Counted from the first letter of the stretch, positions 45,028 to 54,207 are shown. The stretch is DNA of 64,000 nucleotides from Methanosarcina acetivorans C2A (GCF_000007345.1 NC_003552.1:3038001-3102000), one strand, 5' to 3'. Program-made: numbers and translations. The notes: generated from the letters alone by a model not told the origin.

Positions 45028-46650
45028 TCATACTTTATGCAGGCTAAATAGCGTGTCGTAGTTCAGGACACCGTTGTACGGGTTGTAGACCCATCCCGCA
45101 TAGTTCTTGTTGTACGGCTGTATGATGTCCATGTTGTACACGGCAATCGCCGGCATCTCATCGGCATAGTAGTCCTGAATCTGACCGGCCAGGGCTTTGC
45201 GCTTGTCCTTGTCGATGGTCGACGTGAGCTGGTCCACGATGGTCTGGAACTTCGAGTCGTTAACCATTGACCAGCCATAGAAACGCTGGTCGATGTAACC
45301 CGACCCGTAACCCGCACACATCTGCATGCCCCAATACGTTGTCCGAGTTAGCGCCATCTCATGCGTCTTGTCGAAGTCAAGGGAATTACTAAAGGACGTA
45401 CGGTCCATGACCTTGAGCTGTACATCGATGCCGACTGCGTTCAGGTACTTCTTCAGCATCTCGACAGCCCGGACGTTGTCTGCCATATCACTGCGCGTCG
45501 AAAGCACCGGCTGGAACTTTTTGCCGCCTAGAGCCTCGCGGAACCCGTCACCGTCCGTGTCCTTGAAACCGGCCGCGTCCAGAAGGTCTCTTGATTTGTT
45601 CACGTCATAGGCAAGTGTTCTTGTCTCTTTGTAGTAGAGAGTGCCCTGGGGTACCAGACCTGCATCGGGAATCGAGCCGTAGCCCGCCGTAAAGATATTC
45701 TTCATCTCTTCGTAGTCGATCGCATAGCTGACGGCCTGCCGGAAGACCTTACTGTCGAAGTATGTCTTGTTCTCGTTGAACCAGAGCACGTTAGTGATGC
45801 CACCGTTCTTCTGGATCATTATGCCAATATCTTCATCGTTGAGCAGCTTGGGCATATAGAAAGGGCTGAAACCCGTCGCGTAGGCGTACGGGACGTCGAT
45901 CTCTCCCTTCTGGAACGCAAGTATCATGGTATCTGTGTTGGCGAAGTAGCGTATATCGATCTGATCAATGGCTGGAGCCGAACCCCAGTACTGGTCGTAA
46001 GCCTCGAAGTGCAGAAGGCCGGTGGCCTTGTCAAAACTTTTGAGCACATAAGGGCCGGTGCCGATCCATGCGTCCGGAGTATTGAACTTCTTAGGGTCCT
46101 CGACTTTCTTGTAGACATGTTCGGGCAATATCCGGTAAACAGCAAGGTTCATGAGAAAGTTGAAGTCTGGCTTGTCCAGAGTCATGATTACCGTCCGGTT
46201 GTCGGGAGCTTCTACCGAAAGAAGATCGCCAAATACCGATTTCCAGTTTGGATCATTCTTTTTTCGGTAGTCCATGGTGAACTTGATGTCCTGCGCTGTC
46301 AACGGCTTGCCATCGTGCCACGTGGCGTTGTCGACTAGGTGGAACGTCCAGGTTTTCAGGTCCGAGGTGTTCCATGATGTGGCAAGCTCGGGCACGATAT
46401 CCCCGTCCGCGGAGATAGTCACCAACGCCTGATGGGACATTTGACGTAAGAAAATCCCAAAGCAGTAATCGTTAATGTTCGTGTCTTCCACCTTGTTGGT
46501 GGTTCCGATGACCAGTTTCTGGACCTGGTTATCCTCCGCAGAGGTCGGTGGCTCCATCGTATTTGCTGACGGCTGTATGCATCCTGATAACAAGAGATAA
46601 ACAACCAGAACAGTAATCATCAATAGCTTTGTCATGTGCCTCATCAACAT
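45028..46650 (-). CDS. Family 5 (peptide/nickel type) ABC solute-binding lipoprotein
   Basis: About 540 residues with a lipoprotein signal (MTKLLMITVLVVYLLLSGC). Blocks are KLVIGTTNKVEDTNINDYCF, HLVDNATWHDGKPLTAQDIKFT, IGTGPYVLKSFDKATGLL, WFNENKTYFDSKVFRQAVSY and YNMDIIQPYNKNYAGW. Three ATGs lie close together (46650, 46644, 46635), and GAGGT best serves 46644. It is the first gene of a second operon with the methyltransferase and the DppB-type permease. Upstream, GTGTTACTAAAT lies in AT-rich DNA. Confidence 0.92.
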   Translation of the reverse strand: MLMRHMTKLLMITVLVVYLLLSGCIQPSANTMEPPTSAEDNQVQKLVIGTTNKVEDTNINDYCFGIFLRQMSHQALVTISADGDIVPELATSWNTSDLKTWTFHLVDNATWHDGKPLTAQDIKFTMDYRKKNDPNWKSVFGDLLSVEAPDNRTVIMTLDKPDFNFLMNLAVYRILPEHVYKKVEDPKKFNTPDAWIGTGPYVLKSFDKATGLLHFEAYDQYWGSAPAIDQIDIRYFANTDTMILAFQKGEIDVPYAYATGFSPFYMPKLLNDEDIGIMIQKNGGITNVLWFNENKTYFDSKVFRQAVSYAIDYEEMKNIFTAGYGSIPDAGLVPQGTLYYKETRTLAYDVNKSRDLLDAAGFKDTDGDGFREALGGKKFQPVLSTRSDMADNVRAVEMLKKYLNAVGIDVQLKVMDRTSFSNSLDFDKTHEMALTRTTYWGMQMCAGYGSGYIDQRFYGWSMVNDSKFQTIVDQLTSTIDKDKRKALAGQIQDYYADEMPAIAVYNMDIIQPYNKNYAGWVYNPYNGVLNYDTLFSLHKV

Positions 46651-46794
46651 ACCTCAATGTCATGACTTATGGAATAACGAACCGTCAACATCCATATGTC
46701 TATTAATTAATACTGATTGCTTTACGATATATTACTATTTAATAATTTTGTGTTACTAAATATGTATTAATTCGACAATATTCAGAATATGGAG

Positions 46795-47110
46795 GGAAGT
46801 TCGCCCAGCTCATCACAGCGATGATGCCTCCGACCGTAGGGCCGATCAAGTAACCGGGGTTATTGCCATTCCTGAGCGTGTTTTAGACTTCAGCCCTTTG
46901 CTTCGCCCACCTTCGGCTAGCACTGCGGAGGGCGCCGTTCAGACCCGATGACATGGGAACAAGATGAGAACTGCGAGGAAATACTCGAAAGAGACATGGT
47001 ACGCTACCGCTGCCAAAAGCCCGGTGAAGCTCATGGAAACGCCGGCAAAGCCTGCCATAAAACTGGCTTTCGGGCGAACCAGCCGCAAGGCTCGCCACTC
47101 GTAAGCTTCA
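46795..47110 (-). pseudogene. Traces of a membrane transporter (MFS-like)
   Basis: Within the 730-bp gap 46651-47381, the minus strand reads GYLIGPTVGGIIAVMSWAN near 46800-46860. This has the G-x-x-x-G-P-x-x-G-G pattern of major-facilitator proteins. Further upstream, in another frame, it reads a hydrophobic VSFEYFLAVLILF stretch (about 46950-47110). No continuous gene is left. The rest of the gap shows nothing recognisable. Confidence 0.35.
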
Positions 47111-47381
47111 TGACCGAGCTGGCAATGGTTTGAAGAAGCCTGGAAAAAAAATTGACCTCGCTCCTTTGTCCGAAAATATGGGAGCCTTAGACCGCACGAG
47201 TACGAGGCTTGCATCCCTCTCCCACCGATGGTCTGGACTGGATCGGCAAGCAGCTTGCCGATCTGCGGGAGAAAAGGAAGAACTTCCACGCTGCCGGAGT
47301 GCCAAAAAAAGTACGTGGAGTTGAAAAAATCTATAGGGATAGGGATGTGTTTCTTCCTTTTGCGTGCTCTGTATTTTCTCC

Positions 47382-48083
47382 TTACTGAACCGTAATTTTC
47401 CCGTCTACAAGCCTGATAATTTTATCAGCTTTTAAAGCCAGGTTCTCGTTATGAGTAACTACGATAAATGTCTGATTATACTCTCTGTTTAGCTGCCTGA
47501 GCAGTTCGTAGATCATGTCGCCCGTTTTTGTATCAAGGTTGCCTGTAGGTTCGTCCCCGAGCACGATTGCAGGAGAACAGCTCAACGCTCTTGCTATTGC
47601 AACCCTCTGGTTCTGCCCTCCTGAAAGTTCACCAGGCCTGTGATCCATCCGGTCTTCAAGCCTTACCTTCTTCAGAAGCTCTTCGGCAATTTCTGTTGCT
47701 TCTTTCCGATTTTTTCCAGAAATCAAAAGTGGCATCATTACATTTTCCAGGGCTGTGAAATCCGGCAGCAGGTGGTGGTACTGGAAGACAAAACCAAGAG
47801 TCCTGTTTCTCATCTCGGAAAGTTCTTTGTCCGACATTTTTGTCACATCATTCCTGTCTATCAGGAGGGTGCCTGAACTCGGAGTGTCCAGCAAGCCTAT
47901 TAGATGCATAAGTGTGCTTTTGCCTGAACCCGATGGCCCGACAATTGCTGCGAATTCCCCTCTCTCAATTTTCAGATTTACACTGTCGAGCGCGTGAAAT
48001 TCCACTCCATTTTTATAGGTTTTTGTCAGATTTTTAAGCTCTATAATTGGGCTTTCTTCTGTCATGCTTTTCCGATGCCTCAT
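47382..48083 (-). CDS. LolD/MacB-type ABC transporter ATPase
   Basis: A 233-residue ATPase with Walker A GPSGSGKST, Q-loop FVFQYHHLLPDFTALENV, signature LSGGQNQRV, Walker B IVLGDEPTGNLD and H-loop VTHNE. The LGDEPTGNLD and LLP-TALENV spellings are typical of the LolD/MacB/FtsE group that drives FtsX-like permeases, usually mechanotransmission rather than classical transport. It ends an operon with two FtsX-type permeases and a surface protein. Two starts are possible, 48083 and ATG 48065 (TEESPIIELKNL); the latter matches the family N-terminus better, but its ribosome site is weak. Confidence 0.92.
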   Translation of the reverse strand: MRHRKSMTEESPIIELKNLTKTYKNGVEFHALDSVNLKIERGEFAAIVGPSGSGKSTLMHLIGLLDTPSSGTLLIDRNDVTKMSDKELSEMRNRTLGFVFQYHHLLPDFTALENVMMPLLISGKNRKEATEIAEELLKKVRLEDRMDHRPGELSGGQNQRVAIARALSCSPAIVLGDEPTGNLDTKTGDMIYELLRQLNREYNQTFIVVTHNENLALKADKIIRLVDGKITVQ

Positions 48084-48152
48084 TAAAATTTGTATATTTA
48101 GACAATAAGTGTTTAATCTGCTGTATCTGCTGTATTTTGATGGTTATTACAT

Positions 48153-49322
48153 TCAGGCGCTTTCAATAGCTTTTACAGGGTCAAGTTTTGCAGCTTTCCG
48201 CGCAGGGTAGATTCCTGAGATTATATTGATAATAAAGGCAAAGAAAGCAGCATACACAAAGTTAAGCGGTTCGATCTCAAGGGGAAGGGTCTGAAGCCCG
48301 AAATACATCTCCTGGGGTACCTCTATTTCATAGCTCTGCAGGCCAACGGTCACAATATAACCGAGAATTGTACCGAGGATAAGGCCTATGGCTCCAAGGA
48401 TCATGGACTGGAATAGAAAGACAAACATTATGCTCTTTTGAGAAGCCCCCATCGCCTTCAAGATACCTATTTCCCTGGTCCTCTGGGCAACGATGGTGAT
48501 CAGGGTATTTGCAATCCCGAAACCTGCAATCCCATAAATCAGGAAGTAGAAAATATTTACAAAAACCGTCTGGGTTTCCAAGAGGTTGAGAATTTCAGCA
48601 TTTTCTTCAATCCAGCTTACGGCATCAAGTCCAGTTTCTCTTTCAATCGAACCTGCAATAATGTCTGCCTGGTAGGGGTCTACAACCCTGACGCCTATAG
48701 TGCTCACAACGCCTGGTTCGTTAAAAAAATCCTGCACAGAATCCAGCCTTGCATAGGCTGTTACCTCATCTTCAGCAGTTCCGGTATTAATCAGGCCCAC
48801 GACCTTAAAAGAAGTTGTTTGAGAACCCGGAAAAACAGCGTCTACCCTGTCTCCTACATGAACCTCAAGGTTCTCCGCAAGCTGGTCCCCAAGCAGGATC
48901 CCATATCTTGTATGAACAAGAGTCATGAAGTCCCCTTCTATAACATCCTCGCTCACCCTCATAACGTTCTCTTCAGCCATAGGATCAACCCCCTGAAGGG
49001 AAACCCCTTCGGCATTATCCCGATATTCCAGGGCCACCTGACCCAGATATTTGGGGGATACAGCTATAACTCCTTCCTTTTCAGCAATTAGGTCAGACGT
49101 ATACCTGTAAAGGTGGATGAACTCTTCTTCCTCGTCTTGAGGATTGATAACAATATGGGGATTATTTTCGATGCTTGAGGTTACAAGTTCATCCTGAAAA
49201 CCAGAAAGCATTGCCATCATTACCGTGATCACGGTAACTGCCAGGGCAACAGCAAGTATGGCAAAAAAGGTTTGCCTTCTTCTGGAAAAAACTTGCCTCA
49301 AAGCGATTTTCAGTTCATACAT
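48153..49322 (-). CDS. MacB/FtsX-type permease, copy 2
   Basis: A 389-residue protein. One N-terminal helix (FFAILAVALAVTVITVMMAML) is followed by an extracytoplasmic MacB-PCD domain (about residues 45-245) and three C-terminal helices with the FtsX block TLITIVAQRTREIGILKAMGASQKSI. It ends in GIYPARKAAKLDPVKAIESA, the family's standard tail. It is paralogous to the next gene and very probably forms a heterodimer with it, energised by the LolD-type ATPase downstream. The ATG is about 100 bp after the previous stop. Confidence 0.93.
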   Translation of the reverse strand: MYELKIALRQVFSRRRQTFFAILAVALAVTVITVMMAMLSGFQDELVTSSIENNPHIVINPQDEEEEFIHLYRYTSDLIAEKEGVIAVSPKYLGQVALEYRDNAEGVSLQGVDPMAEENVMRVSEDVIEGDFMTLVHTRYGILLGDQLAENLEVHVGDRVDAVFPGSQTTSFKVVGLINTGTAEDEVTAYARLDSVQDFFNEPGVVSTIGVRVVDPYQADIIAGSIERETGLDAVSWIEENAEILNLLETQTVFVNIFYFLIYGIAGFGIANTLITIVAQRTREIGILKAMGASQKSIMFVFLFQSMILGAIGLILGTILGYIVTVGLQSYEIEVPQEMYFGLQTLPLEIEPLNFVYAAFFAFIINIISGIYPARKAAKLDPVKAIESA

Positions 49323-49421
49323 CCTAATAAACTCCCAGGTATGATACGCATCAGGGTTTTAGTCATCAGGGAATTTCACGATTTCCAAAATATTAAATCT
49401 GTTCTCACTTTGAATCCGTAC

Positions 49422-50600
49422 TCACTTTGAACTGATCGCCTTCACAGGATCCAATTTAGCTGCCTGCTGGGCAGGATAAATTCCGGCAATCAGGTTCAGC
49501 AGGAAAACAGCAAGAATAATGAGCAGGATATCCCCGATGCGGACTACTATGGGGATGGTTGTAAGACCCCCGTAGAGTTCGGAGGAGGCGCCCGGAATTT
49601 CATACTGGCCTATTGCCAGGGATATTGCAACTCCTGTAAGAGTACCTCCAAGAGCTCCCAGCAAACCCAGAATGCCGCTCTGAAGAATGAAGATTTTTCG
49701 GATACTTGAAACCCTGGCGCCCATAGCGCGGAGCATGCCTATCTGGCTTGTTGCACTGATAACCGAAAGGTTCAGGGTGCTGATCACGCCAAAAGAAGCA
49801 ATAACCACAATCAGGCCAAGGGTAACGTTATTTGAAGTGCTTTCGATCGCAATAGTACGAAGGATTTCCGGATTTGATTCTGTCCACCCTTTTACTTTAT
49901 AACCAGTTTTTCTTATCTCTGCAGCAACTTCCCTGTCCCTGTTAAAATCCGCAAGCCGGACAGAGATTCCGTTAATCACATCAGGAACATCATAAAACTC
50001 CTGCGCAGTGTCCAGGGACGTATAAGTCAGGGACTCGTCCAGAGAAGACCCGGTATGGAAGATTCCGACCACCCTCAAAGAAAGAGATTTTGCATTGGGG
50101 AAAGACACATCGACCGATTCCCCCAGATTAACCTCGAGTTTATCTGCAAGTTTAGAGCCGATTACCACGGTATTTCTGGAAAACTCAAGCTCTCTGAAAT
50201 CGCCTTCCACCATATCGGATTCAATAGAGCTGATTTCATTTTCCTCTAAAGGAATTACGCCTTTTAGCTCAGCATTAAGGGAATTCGTCTTGAATCTGAA
50301 GGAAGCTTTTCCTGCAAGAAAGGGAGAAATGGCAGTAACCCCTTCAATTTTGCTGATATCCTCGATAAGGGTCCTGTAAAGGTAAATATAATCCTCGCCT
50401 TCCTCTGGAGATACCGAAACATGAGGAAGTTTATTTACGGTAGTGTTATAGAGCTCGCCAGTAAACCCAACCATAACGGCCTGAGAAACCGTGAGCACCA
50501 TTACTGCCAGAGCTATAGCTCCTACCGAGAGTAAGGTCTGGACCTTTCTCGCCCAAATCTGCCTGAGTGCGATAAAGAGTTCATAACGCATGGGGTTCAC
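49422..50600 (-). CDS. MacB/FtsX-type permease, copy 1
   Basis: A 392-residue paralogue of the downstream gene: N-terminal helix, extracytoplasmic domain, three C-terminal helices with SATSQIGMLRAMGARVSSI and the tail GIYPAQQAAKLDPVKAISSK. The start at 50600 overlaps the stop of the surface-protein gene by four bases, so the two are translationally coupled; the ATG at 50591 (RYELFIALRQIWARK) is an alternative. Together with the ATPase it should couple cytoplasmic ATP hydrolysis to the surface protein encoded first in the operon. Confidence 0.93.
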   Translation of the reverse strand: MNPMRYELFIALRQIWARKVQTLLSVGAIALAVMVLTVSQAVMVGFTGELYNTTVNKLPHVSVSPEEGEDYIYLYRTLIEDISKIEGVTAISPFLAGKASFRFKTNSLNAELKGVIPLEENEISSIESDMVEGDFRELEFSRNTVVIGSKLADKLEVNLGESVDVSFPNAKSLSLRVVGIFHTGSSLDESLTYTSLDTAQEFYDVPDVINGISVRLADFNRDREVAAEIRKTGYKVKGWTESNPEILRTIAIESTSNNVTLGLIVVIASFGVISTLNLSVISATSQIGMLRAMGARVSSIRKIFILQSGILGLLGALGGTLTGVAISLAIGQYEIPGASSELYGGLTTIPIVVRIGDILLIILAVFLLNLIAGIYPAQQAAKLDPVKAISSK

Positions 50601-51766
50601 AGCCTTGTGTTTTGTTTCAACTTTGCCTCCTTAAAAAGGACAAAAACAGCAACAAGCCCTGAAATTAAAGAAGATGCGGAAAAACCGGGAGTTCTCTTTC
50701 CACTTGAAGCCTCTGTTTCTGAAGTAGAATTGTTTACCGAGCTAAGACTGGAAGCCAGGGAGAGATCGGACTCGATAACAGTTTCCCTGTGCTCAATAAC
50801 GTCTCCGTTATTTCCCAGAAGCTCTATCTCAAGCCTGTAGACTCCTTCAGGAAGTTTCTGGCTCCAGGCAATTTCAACGGTCTCATCGTCATTATTCAGT
50901 AGCACTGGAACCCTTTCCTGGACAGATTCGATCGGGATGGCGTTTCCGGTTCCGAAATTTTCGTTCAGTTTGTATACAGAAAAGGCCAGGCTTCCTTCAA
51001 AAGGCACCTGGGAACGCCCTAAAACAGTTGCACTTGCTCCAGTCTCATCTTCATAAATATCAGTAATCTTTGCATCGTCTCTGGCAGTGAAATTCTCCGT
51101 TGATGCGATAAACCCCCTATTTGGGGAGTAAACCCGGACTTTCACCCTCCCTGTATATTCTCTATTGTTTTCGAGGAGGGTCTCCCATGATGCAGAAAAG
51201 GCTTCCGGAATGCTGGTCAGGGATGCCTTTTCGGTTTTTGTACTGGAAAGGACATCATGTCCGTCTACAAGCATGTATTCGAGATCAAAAAGTGAAGCCT
51301 GATTGGGGGAGAGTATGACAGTTATCCCTTCGGAGTTGGGGATGAGATCATCGACCCGGAGTCTGGACGCGGAGTTGCCGCCGTAAACAAAATCATACTC
51401 CGATTCTGAAAGTATCTGCCCCTGTTCCAGAAGCCTTGCTCTCAGAGTATAAGCCCCGCGTTCGGCGTTCCTTACATCCCATAAACCAACTTTCGTGACT
51501 CTCGTGTTTGCAGGCAAACTGCCAGTCGAGAATTCCTGCGTGGCAATGACCTCTTTGTTTCCATTTTCCGACCTGATCAGAGATACCTCCAGGGTCAGAT
51601 TCTCTTCTGGCTGGATTGAGTAAAGTGTTACATCAAAAGACTCGATATCACTGTAAAGTTCGGCTATGCGGGTTGGAGCTGTTCCGTTGGCCTGGGAGGT
51701 ATTTGCTGCAGAGGCCGGGAGAACTGATATAAGAAATAATACGAGTACGAAAAGCAAGGCTTTCAT
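50597..51766 (-). CDS. Exported surface protein with PGF-CTERM-like anchor
   Basis: A 389-residue protein with a signal peptide (residues 1-20, cleaved near ASA-AN). The ectodomain is rich in beta strands and acidic residues, with repeated Ig-like segments. A Ser/Thr-rich linker precedes a C-terminal TPGFSASSLISGLVAVFVLF helix and a short basic tail. That ending matches the PGF-CTERM signal handled by archaeosortase, which would swap the helix for a lipid anchor. The gene is first in the MacB-like operon and is probably the partner protein of the two permeases. A transposase gene lies immediately upstream on the other strand and may have changed its promoter. Confidence 0.8.
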   Translation of the reverse strand: MKALLFVLVLFLISVLPASAANTSQANGTAPTRIAELYSDIESFDVTLYSIQPEENLTLEVSLIRSENGNKEVIATQEFSTGSLPANTRVTKVGLWDVRNAERGAYTLRARLLEQGQILSESEYDFVYGGNSASRLRVDDLIPNSEGITVILSPNQASLFDLEYMLVDGHDVLSSTKTEKASLTSIPEAFSASWETLLENNREYTGRVKVRVYSPNRGFIASTENFTARDDAKITDIYEDETGASATVLGRSQVPFEGSLAFSVYKLNENFGTGNAIPIESVQERVPVLLNNDDETVEIAWSQKLPEGVYRLEIELLGNNGDVIEHRETVIESDLSLASSLSSVNNSTSETEASSGKRTPGFSASSLISGLVAVFVLFKEAKLKQNTRL

Positions 51767-51809
51767 GGTCTTTTTTCCCGATTCGAGAGACTTTTTATTA
51801 TTTTCTGGT

Positions 51810-53245
51810 TTTTCGTTTTCCCTCTATATCGTGCAAAACAATAAAATTTTAATTATATTGATATATTTTTTCTATTTATGGGAAAAGGAAACATTGCAAT
51901 AGATAAATCAATGATAAAAACGATAGTTGACGGCAAAATAATAATTCCTTTGCCAAAAGTTTTGGTTGAAAATCGATACTATCCTATGTTCTCTATATTC
52001 TCCCCTACTCAGTGTGATAGTTGTGGAAGTAAATTACATGTTAACTCTCATCACACTCGTTTTATTATATCACGTTACGGCACTATATCTCTCAATGTTA
52101 CATACTGGCTTTGTCCCACTTGTAAGAAACATTATCATGATCGGGTTATTGGTGTTCAGGGTTCTGCAAATTACAGTTCTGAATATTATGATACACAAAT
52201 AAATGTCAGATACGATGGACGATGCAGTCTGCACAATTCTCGGCGAATTGGGGAAACATATACAGAAGGAGTAATAAATGTCTGTGGAAGAGCTCCTTGT
52301 CCCACTTCATTGTGGTTATATGAACAGAAACTAGCAAAACTTTCAAAGCAAGAACTTTTGAACCAAGGAGTTAGCTTTGAAGAAACATTGTATGTTGATG
52401 GGAATTGGATCAAGAATGGATGGAAAAAAAAGCTTGAAGAATTTATTGGAACGAAACTCACAAAGAAAGAATGGAAAAAAATGCGATATAAATCTGTTTA
52501 CGTTGTTGCTACCAAAGAGAAGGTCATTTTAGATTTTGAAGTAACTGAGAGGTTACCAACAATTGAGGCTCTGATGCCTCTTTTTATACGAATAAAGAAC
52601 CGATTTCCTGAAGATAAAATCAAAAAGATTGTTTCTGATGAGGATAAAGCGATCATTGGAGCCGTAAAAATGGTCTTTCCTGAAGTGACTCATTCTTTTT
52701 GTGTGTTTCATCAATTAAAAAACGTTAGTAAGAGGTATTATGAGGAATTCAGTTCTGTTGAAGAGATTCCAGATAACGATAAGATTACCTACAATGAGAT
52801 ATCTCAATTGATACTTTCTGATACGGTTATCAGTGCTGTTGCGCATATTCAGAAGATACGAGAATTTAACTCTGATCTTGAACTTTCTGAAGCGTCTCAT
52901 AAAGCGATTTCTTATGCCGAAGAGATTTTCAGCAAGAATGTGAGCTTCTTGAAAAAAGGTTTTACACCTGAGACAGATAATACAATGGAACAAATATTTT
53001 CTTTGATATGTGATATAGTAGACAAAGTAAGGTCATTCAAAACCGATAATGGACTAACTAATTTTTGATACAATCTATTTACTTTTTTCAACAAACGGTG
53101 TTTCAGCACTGGAAAATGGAAAGGTTTCTCACCTTTAATGAGAGCAAGATTCCAATATGGATAATGCTAGAATTGGAGAATAATTAGTTCTTAAACTTGA
53201 TGGCTTATAGCTGTAGCTGTCGGAAATTCCCACAAAAATAGTTCC
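51810..53245 (+). mobile_element. Insertion sequence with MULE-type transposase, right end near 53245
   Basis: Comparison with the truncated copy at 22620-23405 shows shared sequence to about 53235-53250 (CGGAAATTCCCACAAAAA), which sets the right end. The left end is placed between the surface-protein start and the transposase ATG by elimination only. No inverted repeat or target duplication was confirmed. Confidence 0.55.
51878..53068 (+). CDS. MULE-type DDE transposase, ending early at a TGA
   Basis: The 396-residue frame has a zinc-ribbon region (CDSCGSKLHVNSHH, CPTCKKHYHD) and a MULE/IS256-like catalytic domain: first Asp in TLYVDGNW, second Asp in IVSDEDKAI, with FCVFHQLKNVSKRYYEE following, and the Glu in TPETDNTMEQ. 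Translation stops at TGA after LTNF. In the related copy at 22.8 kb the same codon is TGT (Cys), and the frame beyond the TGA here stays open for about 37 codons (YNLFTFFNKRCFSTGKWKGF and more). The protein therefore lost its C-terminal tail by a nonsense mutation. The catalytic residues remain, so activity is uncertain. Confidence 0.8.
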   Translation: MGKGNIAIDKSMIKTIVDGKIIIPLPKVLVENRYYPMFSIFSPTQCDSCGSKLHVNSHHTRFIISRYGTISLNVTYWLCPTCKKHYHDRVIGVQGSANYSSEYYDTQINVRYDGRCSLHNSRRIGETYTEGVINVCGRAPCPTSLWLYEQKLAKLSKQELLNQGVSFEETLYVDGNWIKNGWKKKLEEFIGTKLTKKEWKKMRYKSVYVVATKEKVILDFEVTERLPTIEALMPLFIRIKNRFPEDKIKKIVSDEDKAIIGAVKMVFPEVTHSFCVFHQLKNVSKRYYEEFSSVEEIPDNDKITYNEISQLILSDTVISAVAHIQKIREFNSDLELSEASHKAISYAEEIFSKNVSFLKKGFTPETDNTMEQIFSLICDIVDKVRSFKTDNGLTNF

Positions 53246-53491
53246 ACAATTTGGAAAATTTTGGTGAATGCTTGTGTAAATGAATCAACATTTTTAAATG
53301 AGTGAATTGATTTGCTCAAATTGGGATGAAATTTTGTGGTTGTCTTGAAATTGAAGAAAAACCAGAAAAAATTAAAAAGACTCCGATTCGATGACAAAAA
53401 GATTGTTTTGGTCTCAAAGACTTTTAATTATTTTCTGAGCTATACATGAGTTTTACTGGATTTAATGAATACAGCTTATTATCAGAGCTAT

Positions 53492-53504
53492 TGAACAATG
53501 TTCA
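53492..53504. promoter_or_regulatory. TetR-type operator 1
   Basis: TGAACAATGTTCA has perfect arms (TGAAC/GTTCA) around a 3-bp centre. It lies inside a 36-bp segment repeated 54 bp downstream at 31 of 36 positions. Spacing of about five helical turns would put two dimers on the same DNA face. This is a typical autoregulatory layout upstream of a tetR gene. Confidence 0.7.
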
Positions 53505-53545
53505 CTTAAGAGAAAGTAATACATACAACTTATTAATAAAGCTTT

Positions 53546-53558
53546 TGAACAATGTTCA
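53546..53558. promoter_or_regulatory. TetR-type operator 2
   Basis: Identical TGAACAATGTTCA, 48 bp before the tetR start codon at 53606. The ATG inside this palindrome (53552) opens the same frame but is unlikely to be the start, because it would bury the operator in coding sequence. Confidence 0.7.
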
Positions 53559-53605
53559 CTTATGAGGATTTAATTCTGGCTAAAAAGAGCACCAAAGGCG
53601 ATAAA

Positions 53606-54202
53606 ATGAGTGTCAAACGGGATAAAGAAGCAAAAATAAACTCTATACAGGATGCCACACTTATGCTGATCGAGACTGTTGGTTATGATAAGGTGACCAT
53701 CCGGGACATAGCTGAGGCTGCCGGTGTGAGCATAGGGCTGATCTATAAATATTTCCCGGGCGGCAAATTTGACGTCCTTAAAGAAATCAGTTATAGATAC
53801 ATGGACGAGATATTGAGGATAAAACAGCCGGAAACTATTGATTTTAATGATTTTCCGGGTTACATAAGGGATGTCATAAAAAATATGCAGCAATTCTATA
53901 AGGATAATAGTTCTTTGATAAAAGCATTGATCATGGCCGCACTTTGCGATAGCGAAATCATGGCTGAAGTCAAAAACATAGACATTAAAGATTACAAAGC
54001 CGTATCCGAATTTTTCTGTCGTTTCAATGGCGTTGAGGTAGGAAATAAAGATCCTCTAAAACTCTTCATGTACTGGGGAATCACAGTAGAAGGCACCATT
54101 CTCTCCAATGTTATCTACTCTCTGCCTCTCATAAGCGAAGAAGCCCTAACGGACATGATGGTAGACCTCTCCTTGAAGATATGGGGCTATCAGGCACCAT
54201 GA
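53606..54202 (+). CDS. TetR-family transcriptional regulator
   Basis: About 198 residues. The N-terminal helix-turn-helix is canonical: ATLMLIETVGYDKVTIRDIAEAAGVSIGLIYKYFPG. The C-terminal ligand-binding half is helical and shows no recognisable subfamily. ATG 53606 (SVKRDKEAKINS) is chosen because it follows the twin operators and gives a normal TetR length; the ribosome site (AAAGGCGAT) is weak. No target gene is adjacent: a transposase lies upstream and another downstream on the opposite strand. The visible job is therefore autorepression, and the inducer is unknown. It may have been separated from its target by the insertions. Confidence 0.9.
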   Translation: MSVKRDKEAKINSIQDATLMLIETVGYDKVTIRDIAEAAGVSIGLIYKYFPGGKFDVLKEISYRYMDEILRIKQPETIDFNDFPGYIRDVIKNMQQFYKDNSSLIKALIMAALCDSEIMAEVKNIDIKDYKAVSEFFCRFNGVEVGNKDPLKLFMYWGITVEGTILSNVIYSLPLISEEALTDMMVDLSLKIWGYQAP

Positions 54203-54207
54203 ACTTT

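Noticed and set aside
51789-53436. A 20-bp near-identical direct repeat (AGACTTTTTATTATTTTCTG and AGACTTTTAATTATTTTCTG) around the 52-kb transposase, possibly a target duplication.
   Set aside because: Comparison with the 22.8-kb relic places the IS right end near 53245, about 170 bp before the second repeat, and 20 bp is too long for this type of element. Chance in AT-rich DNA is likely.
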